Counted from the stretch's first letter, positions 34,009 to 44,031 are shown. The stretch is 64,000 bases of DNA from Coprococcus eutactus (GCF_025149915.1 NZ_CP102278.1:682001-746000), one strand, 5' to 3'. The notes: generated from the letters alone by a model not told the origin. Program-made: numbers and translations.

Positions 34009-34401
34009 TTGATATTTTTTCAAGAAGAAATGTTCTATGTGGCGCAAAATCTTATTAACTTTAAAGAAACTAAAGATGATGTAAAGGCAGGGGCCGATCT
34101 GCAGTATACAAATCAACTAATTAATTGTATAAGTTTAGATCCGAAATATATTCAAAATGGATGGGATTTGAATATGCGATTGAGAATGGAATATCCAGAA
34201 ATTGATGACATTCAAAATATAATAAATAGAATGCCATCAGATAATGTTAAGATTCCGAATCCGAAAGAGATTATTGTTGAAATATTAAAAATGGATTGTT
34301 GGGGGATAGTTGCACATGTATTGATAAAGCATGGGAAGATTAAAGAAATAAAAGATATTATAAAAAATCCAGCTAAGCGACAATCCAGGACTTTGTCGTA
34401 A
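34009..34401 (+). CDS. Unknown 130-residue protein
   Basis: A soluble, probably helical protein (MIFFQEEMFYVAQNLINFKETKDD) ending in a basic tail. I do not recognise it. GGAGG lies 8 bases before a TTG at 34009; the TTG at 33994 overlaps that site. It lies 91 bp before the large helicase gene on the same strand. Small size, AT-rich codons and position next to helicase and defence-like genes would fit an accessory or immunity protein, but nothing in the sequence shows this. Confidence 0.5.
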   Translation: MIFFQEEMFYVAQNLINFKETKDDVKAGADLQYTNQLINCISLDPKYIQNGWDLNMRLRMEYPEIDDIQNIINRMPSDNVKIPNPKEIIVEILKMDCWGIVAHVLIKHGKIKEIKDIIKNPAKRQSRTLS

Positions 34402-34492
34402 TTCAGTATGAATAAATTGAAAATACTTCTGTTTATCTGTACAATAATTATAAAAAGTTATTGCACTAGTTACACCACAAGGAGCACATCGA

Positions 34493-37400
34493 ATGGAAGA
34501 CAAAAGAAAGAACGCAGTCCTGGAAATCTTAAACTACTGGAAAATCACAGAATTTCTAGGTCAGACCGACATTCCACAGGAAAGTACAGAGAACAAAAAG
34601 CTAATTAAGAATATTAAGAATGGCAAAGAGGTTAAGGCAGAGAAGATCGAGGTCTTCTTTGATTTGCCAGTTTTGTCATCTCCTGATATTGATATGGAAA
34701 TGATCCTGGAAAATGACAGGGACGGCTATGCGAAGTTTCCTTCGGTTGGTGATGAGATCCATTTTTGCCTGGGGAAGGTAGAGCGGAATACAGTAGTTGA
34801 TTATCTTGAGAAGTTTATAGAGGATAAATCCGATAATCCTGAGATAGCTTATCCGAAAAAGAGTGCGATCGCGTGGTGCTCATTCAAGACAGATACGAAA
34901 GGTGTGTATCTTAAGAACAGTTTCCAGCTGTCATCGATACTGTGGGCAGTTGCCAAGTGGGATGCGTCAAGAGCACATAATAGTCATGACTTTTCTCTCG
35001 ATACTAGCGAGTATGAAGAACTTGTTGGAGAGATCGATGAGGAACTGCAGAACCAGAATGTTGATGAGTTCATTTCAACCATATATGAAAAGATTTTTAA
35101 TGAGTATGTGAAACGCAGGTTCTTAGATGATCCTCAGGAATCGATGGGAATTGCCGAATACAACAGGTATGCGAGCGAACAGGCCAGAGATGCGGACGAG
35201 GACGCATTTGACTATGCGGATCTGGGTAAAAGCTTCTTTTTGAATGACATTATCCAGTTGTCAGAGCTAGTTCAGAACGGGAACTTTGGCGATGGGAATG
35301 AATATGAGAAGAAAGTGATCGAGTACATTCTGGCAGGGTACGAAAAGTCGAAAGGCCCAGACGATTTACCGAGAACAATCATCTCGCCGGATGCGGGAAA
35401 AAGTGAGATGAAGCGGTTATTTGATAAAGTCCTCAATGTCACAAATTCGCCAAGGGGTAAATGGCCGGCCAAATATATGCCGGCGTTGATGCAGCAGGTT
35501 GCGGTCAATATAGCGATCAGACAGGGCGGGGATGCTCCAGTTTTTTCTGTAAACGGACCTCCCGGAACGGGAAAGACTACATTGCTCAAGGAGATCGTGG
35601 CAAGCAATATCGTTGAGCGTGCCAGACTTCTCGCTGAGAACGCAGAAGATCCAGACTCTATATTCGAAATGCATTCATTTTCTCATGGACCGCTAGAGAC
35701 AAATGCAAATGCTTATTACCAGTATGCGCCTCATTATTATTCGATAAATGTTGATGAGATCAACAACTATAGTATGCTGGTCGCGTCATGTAACAATGCG
35801 GCGGTGGAAAATATCACGATAGACCTTCCGAAGGCGAGGGATATACTTGATAGTCTGGAGTCGTCTGGGGATGACGAAGAGGAGATCCGCTGCGGCCTGG
35901 ATGAGGTTCATGATTTGTTTGACATCAACAAGACCGATGATGTGGAGACTGTAACCAGATATGGCAAGGACCATGAAGAGAAGGATATTTATTTTACGCG
36001 TTATGCGGATAAACTTTTAGGCGGAGCTGACTGCTGGGGATTGATATCCGCTCCGTTTGGCAGAAAGGCAAATATCCGTAAGTATTGCAATTCGGTCCTG
36101 AAGCCATTTGTGGAGGACTATAGATCAAATTATGTCAGAGAGCAGCATAAGGCAAAATATCTGGAGGTAAGAAAAAAGTTTTTATCTCAGTACAAATTGG
36201 TTGAAAACTTACGAAAAGAATTAGGACAGATCTGTGTTCTGGCAGGTTCGGTTCCTATGGAGCTGCAGGAAAATGCACCAGAGGATTTGTCATGTGAAAT
36301 AAGTGATGTGGAAAGAAAGCGGCAGATGCTTGAGCGTCAGTTATTTGCTGAACAAAAAGAGCTGATCGAGCTTGAGGAAAGCAGACCGAAGGGATTGTTC
36401 GCAAGGCGTAAGGATACATCTGCAAGAGATATATTCATTCAGGAGAAGAAAGCGACAATATCAAAACTTAATGGAGAGATAGCTTCTTTGAACAACAGGA
36501 TATCAGGCTTGCAGAATCTTCAGGAATACCAACGGTGTATTTCAAAATACTCGCATGGGCAGATGAAGATGACCCCGGTGGACGCTGTATTTATGGAACG
36601 TTATGTATCCGAGGACGACAGGCTGTCAACAAAAGCACAGATAACCAATCCATGGTTTACCGCCCAGTACAATAGAGAGCGTGAAAAGTTATTCCTGTAT
36701 GCATGTAAGCTGCACAAGGAATTCGTCATTTCTTCAAAATGTATGCGGCATAATATCATCAACCTGATGATAGCGTGGAATGTGTTTGATGATTGTGGTG
36801 AGAGGATGAAGCTTGCAGACAGAGAAGAAGCCATGCCGTACATGCTTCAGAGCATTTTCCTGCTCACCCCTGTAATATCCACAACATTTGCTTCTGCGCA
36901 GACATTTCTGGGCGATGTGAAGAAAAGCGGAGTGCTTGGAACTCTTATCGTCGATGAGGCGGGACAGGCACAGCCGCAGATGGCAGTTGGTGCGATGTTC
37001 AGATGCAGAAAGGCGATCATAGTCGGAGATCCAAAGCAGATCGAGCCTGTGGTCACCGCAGAGACTGACATGATAAAACAGTTGCTTACAGCAGAGATAT
37101 TGGCAGGTTACAAGGATAAGAAAATCTCTGTGCAGGCTTTTGCTGACTATATAAATCCGTATGGAACTTATCTTGGAAAGGATGAGGAGAAAGAGTGGGT
37201 AGGCTGCCCACTGGTAGTCCATAGGCGCTGCATTGACCCGATGTACACAATCTCAAATGTGCTTTCATATGATGGAACTATGAAGCAGCAGACGGCAGCT
37301 CCTAAGGAGGACAGGGCAAGAACATTTATCCTGGACAAGAGCTGTTGGATAGATGTAGCAGGTGCTGAGAATTCGGGCAAGAAGGATCACTTTGTCAAGG

Positions 37401-37981
37401 CGCAGGGCGAGCTTGTTCTGAAACTACTGGAGAGAAAATTTGAACGGGATCCTATCGATATTCCGAGGCTGTTTATCATCACGCCATTTACATCGGTCAA
37501 AGAGGGAATGCTGAAGATGATAAAGAAATCGGAGTTATATGGAAAAGAGCCAAGAGTCAGGAAATGGCTTAATGCAAATAACATTGGAACAGTGCACACT
37601 TTCCAGGGCCAGGGAACGGATGAGGTTATATTCCTACTCGGATGCGACAGCAAATCTATGGGAGCAGTCAACTGGGTGAACAATAATATCGTCAATGTTG
37701 CAGCGACAAGGGCAAAATTCAGATTTTACATGATAGGCGATAAGTCGGTATGGATGTGCAAACCGGTGAGGGTTGCGAGAGAATGCACAGCAGAGATACT
37801 AACAGATAAAGAGGTTGCTGAGCTGCTTGGTGATAAGACCGAAGAGGCTAAGTCTGCACCTGCAAAGATGTCTATGATATGCCCGGAATGCGGGAAAAAG
37901 TTGGTTGAAAGATCGGGGAAATTTGGCAAATTTATAGGCTGCTCGGGCTTCCCGAAATGCCGGTTTACGCAGTCGGTATAG
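34493..37981 (+). CDS. Large SF1 (Upf1-like) helicase with topoisomerase-type zinc ribbon
   Basis: A 1162-residue protein. The N-terminal 320 residues are of unknown type. A helicase core follows: Walker A GPPGTGKTT (starting at residue 355), a long insertion with coiled coil (about 560-700), Walker B DEAGQ (Asp821, Glu822), GDPKQIEPV, TVHTFQGQGTDEV and VAATRAK near the end. The last 40 residues carry a four-cysteine ribbon (CPECGKK...CSGFPKC) like the topoisomerase I tail. This matches AAA_11/AAA_12 helicases that act on DNA or RNA. The next gene starts 172 bp later. Role unknown; DNA repair or defence are possible. Confidence 0.75.
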   Translation: MEDKRKNAVLEILNYWKITEFLGQTDIPQESTENKKLIKNIKNGKEVKAEKIEVFFDLPVLSSPDIDMEMILENDRDGYAKFPSVGDEIHFCLGKVERNTVVDYLEKFIEDKSDNPEIAYPKKSAIAWCSFKTDTKGVYLKNSFQLSSILWAVAKWDASRAHNSHDFSLDTSEYEELVGEIDEELQNQNVDEFISTIYEKIFNEYVKRRFLDDPQESMGIAEYNRYASEQARDADEDAFDYADLGKSFFLNDIIQLSELVQNGNFGDGNEYEKKVIEYILAGYEKSKGPDDLPRTIISPDAGKSEMKRLFDKVLNVTNSPRGKWPAKYMPALMQQVAVNIAIRQGGDAPVFSVNGPPGTGKTTLLKEIVASNIVERARLLAENAEDPDSIFEMHSFSHGPLETNANAYYQYAPHYYSINVDEINNYSMLVASCNNAAVENITIDLPKARDILDSLESSGDDEEEIRCGLDEVHDLFDINKTDDVETVTRYGKDHEEKDIYFTRYADKLLGGADCWGLISAPFGRKANIRKYCNSVLKPFVEDYRSNYVREQHKAKYLEVRKKFLSQYKLVENLRKELGQICVLAGSVPMELQENAPEDLSCEISDVERKRQMLERQLFAEQKELIELEESRPKGLFARRKDTSARDIFIQEKKATISKLNGEIASLNNRISGLQNLQEYQRCISKYSHGQMKMTPVDAVFMERYVSEDDRLSTKAQITNPWFTAQYNREREKLFLYACKLHKEFVISSKCMRHNIINLMIAWNVFDDCGERMKLADREEAMPYMLQSIFLLTPVISTTFASAQTFLGDVKKSGVLGTLIVDEAGQAQPQMAVGAMFRCRKAIIVGDPKQIEPVVTAETDMIKQLLTAEILAGYKDKKISVQAFADYINPYGTYLGKDEEKEWVGCPLVVHRRCIDPMYTISNVLSYDGTMKQQTAAPKEDRARTFILDKSCWIDVAGAENSGKKDHFVKAQGELVLKLLERKFERDPIDIPRLFIITPFTSVKEGMLKMIKKSELYGKEPRVRKWLNANNIGTVHTFQGQGTDEVIFLLGCDSKSMGAVNWVNNNIVNVAATRAKFRFYMIGDKSVWMCKPVRVARECTAEILTDKEVAELLGDKTEEAKSAPAKMSMICPECGKKLVERSGKFGKFIGCSGFPKCRFTQSV

Positions 37982-38153
37982 GAACAGAGCAACACCCCGT
38001 TGCTTTCCCCAATTCCCGCAATCTGTTATGATATCGACATATGAGGCGGAAGGTACAAATCCGGAGCTGGTTCTTTATAAAAAGAGGTAGTATAATGAGT
38101 TAGGTTATTTCGTCAATAATCTTTCACAATTTATATTACAGGGGGAAATACAT

Positions 38154-39830
38154 ATGATACAATGTGCCGGATGTGGCAGCAATCTGGTATATGATATAGC
38201 AAGAAAGAAAATGTACTGCAAAGCATGTGGAAATGAATACGAGCCGGAGATTGTCGACAAGGATGAGGACAGCGAGGAACGCAAGCTTATGGAGCTTACT
38301 GTATTCATTTGTCCGCAGTGCGGTGGGGAGATATACAGTACGGATGAATCAGCGACGGGATTCTGCAGTTACTGCGGGGCAGCAACTATGCTTTCCAGCC
38401 GGCTGAAAAGTGAGAGAAGACCGGATTATGTGATACCGTTTGCGGTGACGAAGGACATGTGCAAGGCATCATATGCCACAGTCATGAAGAGGGCGATATA
38501 CGCGCCGAACAGACTGAAACACAGACGAAATGTGCAGGAGTTCCGTGGAATCTACATGCCTTATTGGCTGTGTGATGTTGACCAGAAAGGTAAAACCACT
38601 GTCAGGGCGACGGACAGCTATACTTCAGGGGTTGATACAGTCAGTCATACGTATAATGTAAGATGCTTTGCGGATAATCATTACGAGAATATAACCATGG
38701 ACGCATCATCGCTGTTTCCAGATGATCTCAGCAGCAAGGTGGCACCATTTGACTCGGTGGATATGAAGCCATTTTCCATGGGATATCTGAGCGGATTCTA
38801 TGCGGATCTGCCGGATGTGGATTATAAGGTTTACAGGGATAAGATAGCGCAGGTGACAGGAGATATGGCGCATGATGTGATGATGAGGAAGATAAAGCAT
38901 CATCTATGTACATATGATGCTATCGGTGAACCTGAGGAGCCATTGTCAGAAACGATGGATATAAAGATCACTGGAGTAAAAACCGGATTGTTTCCGGTAT
39001 GGCTTTTGTCATACAAGAACGGAAAGCGTATTGCATATGCAGCGGTAAATGGCAGCACGGGCAAAGTGGCTGCGGATATACCGCTTGATATCGGCAAGTT
39101 CCTGCTGGGATGCCTGATAGGAGTGATCCCATTATACTTTTTGCTGAACTTATTTCTTACGGTGAGACCTGGCGTGCTACTGGCATTTGTATCTGCGATA
39201 GGTGCGCTTGTGACCATGGTATATTGCGATGAGATGGAGAAGATAGCAGATGTAGAGACACATGAAAATGATCTGGGATTCTTCGCAAGGCACACACTCA
39301 ATGCAAAGAAAAGTGGAGGCAAGAAGAAAAAGCTACAAACAAAAAAGCTGCAAACAAAAAAGCCACAAAAAGACACAAAAAGAAAAATAAAAAATAAGAT
39401 AACTTCATTTGTGAAGTTTTCCTGCTTTCTGGAAGTTATACAGCTGATAGTGTGCATAATAGTATTATTCTGCCTGAAGTTTGATATAAATCCATTTCTT
39501 TTTAACTGGGATATTATGGGAAAGGCCAGTTATGTTGTGGCATGTATTTCGTGTCTGGTAGCCATTTATGGGGCAGTAAAAGGCATAGTAAACGTGAGAA
39601 GAGTAAAAAGAAAAAGTGGCGTCATGGGATTATTTGTTGCATTTGCCACCATTCTGTCTGTAGCGGTCGTGTTGATAAAACCTGTTATGGACAAGTATTA
39701 TTATGGATGCGTGCTTCTGGTGTGTGCTGCAACCATTCTGACACTCATAGATCTGGTTATCAGCCACAACCGGATGTCCACAAGACCACTTCCACAGTTT
39801 GAGTATAAGGGAGGTGATCATCGTGCGTAG
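38154..39830 (+). CDS. Zinc-ribbon membrane protein
   Basis: A 558-residue protein. Three cysteine pairs occur in the first 90 residues (CAGC, CKAC, CPQC, CSYC), giving two zinc ribbons. A soluble domain of about 230 residues follows, then membrane segments at about 320-365, a Lys-rich stretch with the repeat KLQTKK, and more membrane segments at about 425-540. Similar proteins are annotated as TFIIB-type zinc ribbon or PriA-like, without a known function. The TPM gene starts within its last codons, so the two are coupled. Confidence 0.7.
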   Translation: MIQCAGCGSNLVYDIARKKMYCKACGNEYEPEIVDKDEDSEERKLMELTVFICPQCGGEIYSTDESATGFCSYCGAATMLSSRLKSERRPDYVIPFAVTKDMCKASYATVMKRAIYAPNRLKHRRNVQEFRGIYMPYWLCDVDQKGKTTVRATDSYTSGVDTVSHTYNVRCFADNHYENITMDASSLFPDDLSSKVAPFDSVDMKPFSMGYLSGFYADLPDVDYKVYRDKIAQVTGDMAHDVMMRKIKHHLCTYDAIGEPEEPLSETMDIKITGVKTGLFPVWLLSYKNGKRIAYAAVNGSTGKVAADIPLDIGKFLLGCLIGVIPLYFLLNLFLTVRPGVLLAFVSAIGALVTMVYCDEMEKIADVETHENDLGFFARHTLNAKKSGGKKKKLQTKKLQTKKPQKDTKRKIKNKITSFVKFSCFLEVIQLIVCIIVLFCLKFDINPFLFNWDIMGKASYVVACISCLVAIYGAVKGIVNVRRVKRKSGVMGLFVAFATILSVAVVLIKPVMDKYYYGCVLLVCAATILTLIDLVISHNRMSTRPLPQFEYKGGDHRA

Positions 39831-40611
39831 AGCGGTAATTACCAGAATGGTGATCACTGTAATGATCATACTGCTGTTTGGGGTTATGGGATGTAATGGT
39901 GTAGTGACTGCTCAGGCATCTGAGAAGGATCAGGATGATTCGTATAGTCACCAGCATGAAGTGGTAATCAAAGATGATGCAGATGTGCTGACTGAAAGTC
40001 AGGAGGCACAATTGACAGAGACTATGAAGGAGACTGCCCGTTATTGCAATGTATTGTGTGTGACATCGAACCTTATGTACAAATCTACAGCATACCATGC
40101 GGAATCTGCCTATAAAAGAGAATTTGGCACCCGCGATGGCGTTATGTTCTTCATTGATATGCGTAACAGACAGATATACATCTATTCGTATGGCGAACCA
40201 TACAAGATCATAACCAAGACAAATGCGTATACGATAACAGACAATGTCTATGAATATGCAAGCGAAGAGAAATATTTTGAGTGTGCAAACGAGGCATTCA
40301 AGCAGATAAATACGCTGCTGGCAGGAGAGCAGATAAGCCGTCCCATGAAGCATATCAGCAACATACTCCTTGCAATAATATTTTCTATATTGCTTAATTA
40401 TCTTCTGATGAAGAAGACTTCAAAGGTATATGACATGGGTTCAAAAAATCTGCTTACCGGTACAAAGGTTTCATATAACATGAATCATAAATATGATATG
40501 ATCAGTGAAACGAGAAGTACAAGATCTGGATCCGGCGGTCATGGCGGAATCGGCGGCGGTGGATTCGGAGGCGGAGGCATCGGCGGTGGCGGTGGAGGCC
40601 ACAGTTTCTAG
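39823..40611 (+). CDS. TPM-domain protein
   Basis: A 262-residue protein: N-terminal membrane segment or signal (residues about 5-25), a TPM domain (about 45-165, KDDADVLTESQEAQL start), one membrane segment (about 180-200) and a Gly-rich tail (GGGGFGGGGIGGGGGG). TPM domains are found in thylakoid and bacterial envelope proteins with suspected phosphatase or repair roles. The GTG at 39823 is chosen because GGGAGGTGAT precedes it; it overlaps the preceding gene by 8 bp. Confidence 0.8.
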   Translation: MRRAVITRMVITVMIILLFGVMGCNGVVTAQASEKDQDDSYSHQHEVVIKDDADVLTESQEAQLTETMKETARYCNVLCVTSNLMYKSTAYHAESAYKREFGTRDGVMFFIDMRNRQIYIYSYGEPYKIITKTNAYTITDNVYEYASEEKYFECANEAFKQINTLLAGEQISRPMKHISNILLAIIFSILLNYLLMKKTSKVYDMGSKNLLTGTKVSYNMNHKYDMISETRSTRSGSGGHGGIGGGGFGGGGIGGGGGGHSF

Positions 40612-40647
40612 TCAAAGAGAAGAAAATCTGACAAAATATAAACGATG

Positions 40648-40694
40648 AAAAATGCTGTGAAGAATTTTCGAAATTCACAGCATTTTATTTTCAT
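40648..40694 (+). terminator. Terminator after the TPM gene
   Basis: AAATGCTGTGAA pairs with TTCACAGCATTT, extended by an inner AATTT/AAATT stem, and followed by TATTTT. The structured repeat copy C starts at its end. Confidence 0.8.
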
Positions 40695-40776
40695 AAGGAG
40701 GGACCCACGTAAGTGGGAGGATTCCTTGTGAAGTACGCAGACGCCGCGCGAAGCGCCTAACATGCGTCTGCTCCTT
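40695..40776 (+). repeat. Structured leader repeat, copy C
   Basis: An 82-bp relative of the tandem copies at 6265-6437, here on the plus strand. Its hairpins are CCCAC/GTGGG and GCAGACGC/GCGTCTGC, and AAGGAG/CTCCTT close the whole unit; the linking CTTGTGAAG is unchanged. Two positions of the main stem differ from copies A and B by paired changes. It ends 17 bases before the start codon of the next ORF. Confidence 0.75.
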
Positions 40777-40793
40777 AGAATGGACTTGAGGGA

Positions 40794-41126
40794 ATGGGAC
40801 AGATAGTAGATATAAGCACTTCAGATGAAATGGATAGCGGTGTATTCAAATTTTATCTCGGGGAGCAGGGATTGACATCACTTGATATATTTGGAAATGC
40901 AAGGTCGTGGATGTCAGGTGAGGCATACCAGAGCTTTGGAGGATATAGAGAGGGCGCGGCTATCCCTCAGACTGAACATGAGCATACAGGCAGTTCAGAT
41001 ATATACTATGGCGATGAGGAGCCAAGAGTTATAAATAAGATAGTGTATTGCCACAAGGATGGAACAGAGGTTGCGACTCTCTGGGAGGAGAACCAGAATC
41101 TGCCGATCCTGAACAGTGAAAAATAG
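40794..41126 (+). CDS. Unknown 110-residue protein
   Basis: A soluble acidic protein (MGQIVDISTSDEMDSGVFKFYLG) with a few aromatic residues and no motif I recognise. The GAGGGA before the ATG is a weak and too-close ribosome site, so the start is uncertain. It directly follows structured repeat copy C, in the same relation as the SDR gene to copies A and B. No operon partner is evident; the flippase gene starts 162 bp later. Confidence 0.5.
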   Translation: MGQIVDISTSDEMDSGVFKFYLGEQGLTSLDIFGNARSWMSGEAYQSFGGYREGAAIPQTEHEHTGSSDIYYGDEEPRVINKIVYCHKDGTEVATLWEENQNLPILNSEK

Positions 41127-41288
41127 AATGTGTATGCCATACAAAACTTACATTACAAATAATTAAAGTAAAAACCACCCTTTTTTGCCATTTAATTGAA
41201 TGATCCATGATATACTAGCATTGTGCATGAAGTTCGCACTGTATTTACAGGGGAATTGCCCCGGATATGAAAAAGGATAGTAAGTTAA

Positions 41289-42314
41289 ATGGAAAATAAG
41301 AAAAAGATGATGTTCAACGTATTGTTCCTGGTCCTCATATTTGCCGGAACTGTATACGGAGTGTTTCACGGCGAGGATATAGGACAGATATCTGATATAC
41401 TTCAGACGGTGAATCCTTGGTGGCTCGTACCGGGAGTGGCATGTGTCGTGGTATTTATATGGGGAGAATCAATTATCATACACTATATGATGCGGAATCT
41501 TGGCGTGAAGGTAGACCGGGGAACCTGTTTCCTGTTCTCGTCGGTTGGATTCTTTTTCAGCTGCATCACACCCTCTGCGTCGGGGGGACAGCCGGCTCAG
41601 ATATATTATATGAAGAAAAAGAAGATACCAATCCCTGTTTCCACACAGGTGCTGCTCATAGTGACGATCACTTACAAGCTGGTGCTGGTACTTCTGGGAC
41701 TTGGAATAGCCATATTTGGACAGAGTTTTATACATACATATATAGATGATGTGCAGTGGGTATTTTACCTTGGGCTTGTACTTAACGTTGTGTGCGTGGT
41801 TGGTATGGTGCTGTTTGCGTTCCACCCATCGCTTGCGAAGGCATTTGTGGTGAATGGCGGCAGGCTTCTTGAGCGGATGAAGTTTTTAAGACACAAGAAG
41901 TCCCGTGAGGAAAAGCTTGCGGCATCAATGGAAAAGTATAACCAGACTGCGGATTACATGGTAGGACATTTCGGGATGCTGGTGGTAGTGTTCATTATAA
42001 CAGTTGTGCAAAGATTATCACTATTTGCAGCTACATGGTTTGTGTACAAGGCGTTTGGACTTTCAGGATCATCAGCATGGCTTATCATTCTCATGCAGGG
42101 AGCCATAGCAGTTGCGGTTGATATGCTGCCTCTTCCGGGTGGTATGGGAATCAGTGAAAAACTCTTTATGGAGATGTTCTTGCCGATATTTGGCAGCACA
42201 TTGCTCCTGCCGGGCATGATACTCAGCAGAGGGCTGGGATACTATACAGAACTTATGATCAGTGCAATATTTACAGTGGTGGCAAGCTTTGTGATAGGAA
42301 GGAGATCTGAATGA
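41289..42314 (+). CDS. Flippase-like protein (LPG synthase TM family)
   Basis: A 341-residue membrane protein with about eight segments and the family motifs FFSCITPSASGGQPAQ (residues about 93-108) and LPLPGGMGISE (about 276-286). This is the lysylphosphatidylglycerol synthase membrane domain (UPF0104), which flips lipids in MprF; the aminoacyl-transferase part is absent. Stand-alone members are widespread and their lipid is unknown. The next small gene overlaps its stop by 4 bp. Confidence 0.85.
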   Translation: MENKKKMMFNVLFLVLIFAGTVYGVFHGEDIGQISDILQTVNPWWLVPGVACVVVFIWGESIIIHYMMRNLGVKVDRGTCFLFSSVGFFFSCITPSASGGQPAQIYYMKKKKIPIPVSTQVLLIVTITYKLVLVLLGLGIAIFGQSFIHTYIDDVQWVFYLGLVLNVVCVVGMVLFAFHPSLAKAFVVNGGRLLERMKFLRHKKSREEKLAASMEKYNQTADYMVGHFGMLVVVFIITVVQRLSLFAATWFVYKAFGLSGSSAWLIILMQGAIAVAVDMLPLPGGMGISEKLFMEMFLPIFGSTLLLPGMILSRGLGYYTELMISAIFTVVASFVIGRRSE

Positions 42315-42604
42315 AACCGAGATCAGAGATGAGCATGGAACTATATGATATGATGCTTGACCGGGGGTATCCGGAGGAGTTCTGCGACCTCATAACAAAG
42401 AATCTGAATACCGACTTCACTGCCGGAAGGATGATAGGATACCTGTCTCACTATCAGGAGCTGCCACTTGAGGAGATTGTGGATGAGATGCTTTCCATCC
42501 TCACAGATAGAAACAGGATCATGCAGAAGAAAAAACTTGAGAGCAATAATGCCGAGTGGAACAGGTTCCTGGAAGAGGGATTTGGACTTTCGGATGATGA
42601 ATAA
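42311..42604 (+). CDS. Unknown 97-residue protein coupled to the flippase gene
   Basis: A soluble, charged, helical protein (MKPRSEMSMELYDMMLDRGYPEEF) without a recognised family. Its ATG overlaps the flippase stop (ATGA), with AAGGAG a few bases before, so it is translated with the flippase. A shared function is inferred from this coupling only. Confidence 0.65.
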   Translation: MKPRSEMSMELYDMMLDRGYPEEFCDLITKNLNTDFTAGRMIGYLSHYQELPLEEIVDEMLSILTDRNRIMQKKKLESNNAEWNRFLEEGFGLSDDE

Positions 42605-42642
42605 ACGACACATATCTGGGTGCTGAATAACAAAAAATAAGA

Positions 42643-42704
42643 AAAAGCAGTCTGCGTACATCACCAGTGTTATACATGGTGATGATCCGTCAGACTGCTT
42701 TTGT
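42643..42704. terminator. Bidirectional terminator
   Basis: AAAAGCAGTCTG pairs with CAGACTGCTTTT, enclosing an inner ATCACC/GGTGAT hairpin; A- and T-tracts flank it. It separates the convergent flippase operon and the NSS transporter gene. Confidence 0.85.
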
Positions 42705-42708
42705 CTGT

Positions 42709-44031
42709 TTAGCCTATACCTCCAAGTACGATTCCAAGGATCAAAACAAGCAGACATACAGGACAGTAGATATATTTGCAGATTGGAACAAATTTCTCTG
42801 TAAATTTTTTATCCCTGCCGGTGTTGACCTGCTCTTCAACATATTTTTTGCCACATACCCAGAAAAACATGATTCCGGCAAGTCCTGCGCCGAGCGGGCA
42901 GATGTAGATGGACAGAATATCCATCCAGTCTGACACGATACCCTGTATGCAGATGGACACGACAACTGCAATGGCACCAATGATGGCGCATGCGGGTTTT
43001 CTGCCGACGCTCAATTTTTCCTGAACAGTTGCAATCGGTGCTTCATATAGATTTATAAGTGATGACAGTCCAGCCATAAACACAGCCACAAAGAAGATGA
43101 TCGCTATGATATATCCTCCCGGCATTGATTTGAACAGACAAGGCAGGAAGATGAACAGCAGTCCGGGACCTCCCTGGTCGAGCTGAGCTCCGGCAGTCGC
43201 CATGGCAGGTATTATGACAAGCGCTGCAAGCATGGCAGCGATGGTATCGAAGAGGGCCACGCGTCCTGCAGCTTCCGGAATGTCCTCACTGTCGGGAAGG
43301 TAGGAGCCGTATATCAGAGTTCCGTTTCCAGCGACAGACAGTGAGAAGAATGCCTGTCCCAGGGCAAATATCCATGTTTTTGGATCCGCGAGAACCTTCG
43401 GTTCTATGCGGAATATGTATTTGTATCCATCTATTGCACCCGGCTGGCATGCCGCGTATATAGCCAGAATGATGAACAACACAAAGAATGCAGGCATCAG
43501 GATCTTATTTGCCTTTTCGATGCCATTCCCTACTCCAAACATGAGGATGACGATTCCTATGACGAGGGCTATGATCTGCCACATATTATTGCCAAATGCA
43601 GAGGCCATGCCGCCAAATTCAGCACTGAATCCGTCTATGTCAGCTGGAGACAGCGTGCTTCCGGTGAAAGCACCGATCATATACTTGAGTATCCATCCCA
43701 TGACTACGGTGTAACCGATCGCCATTGCAAGGGCACCGAGCACAGGTATTCCGCCGAGCAGCTCTCCAAGTTTTCGTTTCCCTTTTCGTTCCATAGCGAT
43801 TCCAAATGCGTCGATTGGTCCAGACCTTGTAGCCCGGCCAAAACTCATCTCGCCAATGACTCCGGTAAATCCTATAAGTACTACAAATATAAAATAGGGG
43901 ATGAGATAAGATCCGCCCCCGTACATGGAGACCCTTGTGGGAAACATCCAGATGTTGCCCATTCCCACGGCTGATCCGATGCAGGCAAGGATGAACCCCC
44001 ATTTGTTGTTAAAAGATTCTCTGGTTTTCAT
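42709..44031 (-). CDS. Sodium-dependent amino-acid transporter (NSS family)
   Basis: A 440-residue membrane protein. The N-terminal motif CIGSAVGMGNIWMFP contains the unwound sodium and substrate site of the LeuT fold; GEMSFGRAT follows, and about eleven membrane segments are visible. NSS proteins co-transport amino acids with sodium. It stands alone on the minus strand and has a 300-bp upstream region with a short tandem repeat. Confidence 0.9.
   Translation of the reverse strand: MKTRESFNNKWGFILACIGSAVGMGNIWMFPTRVSMYGGGSYLIPYFIFVVLIGFTGVIGEMSFGRATRSGPIDAFGIAMERKGKRKLGELLGGIPVLGALAMAIGYTVVMGWILKYMIGAFTGSTLSPADIDGFSAEFGGMASAFGNNMWQIIALVIGIVILMFGVGNGIEKANKILMPAFFVLFIILAIYAACQPGAIDGYKYIFRIEPKVLADPKTWIFALGQAFFSLSVAGNGTLIYGSYLPDSEDIPEAAGRVALFDTIAAMLAALVIIPAMATAGAQLDQGGPGLLFIFLPCLFKSMPGGYIIAIIFFVAVFMAGLSSLINLYEAPIATVQEKLSVGRKPACAIIGAIAVVVSICIQGIVSDWMDILSIYICPLGAGLAGIMFFWVCGKKYVEEQVNTGRDKKFTEKFVPICKYIYCPVCLLVLILGIVLGGIG

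Noticed and set aside
29015..34400. A second tandem element ending in another guaA core repeat
   Set aside because: I looked for a third copy of the 12-bp core up to about 34.4 kb and found only weak partial matches; no second integrase is present.
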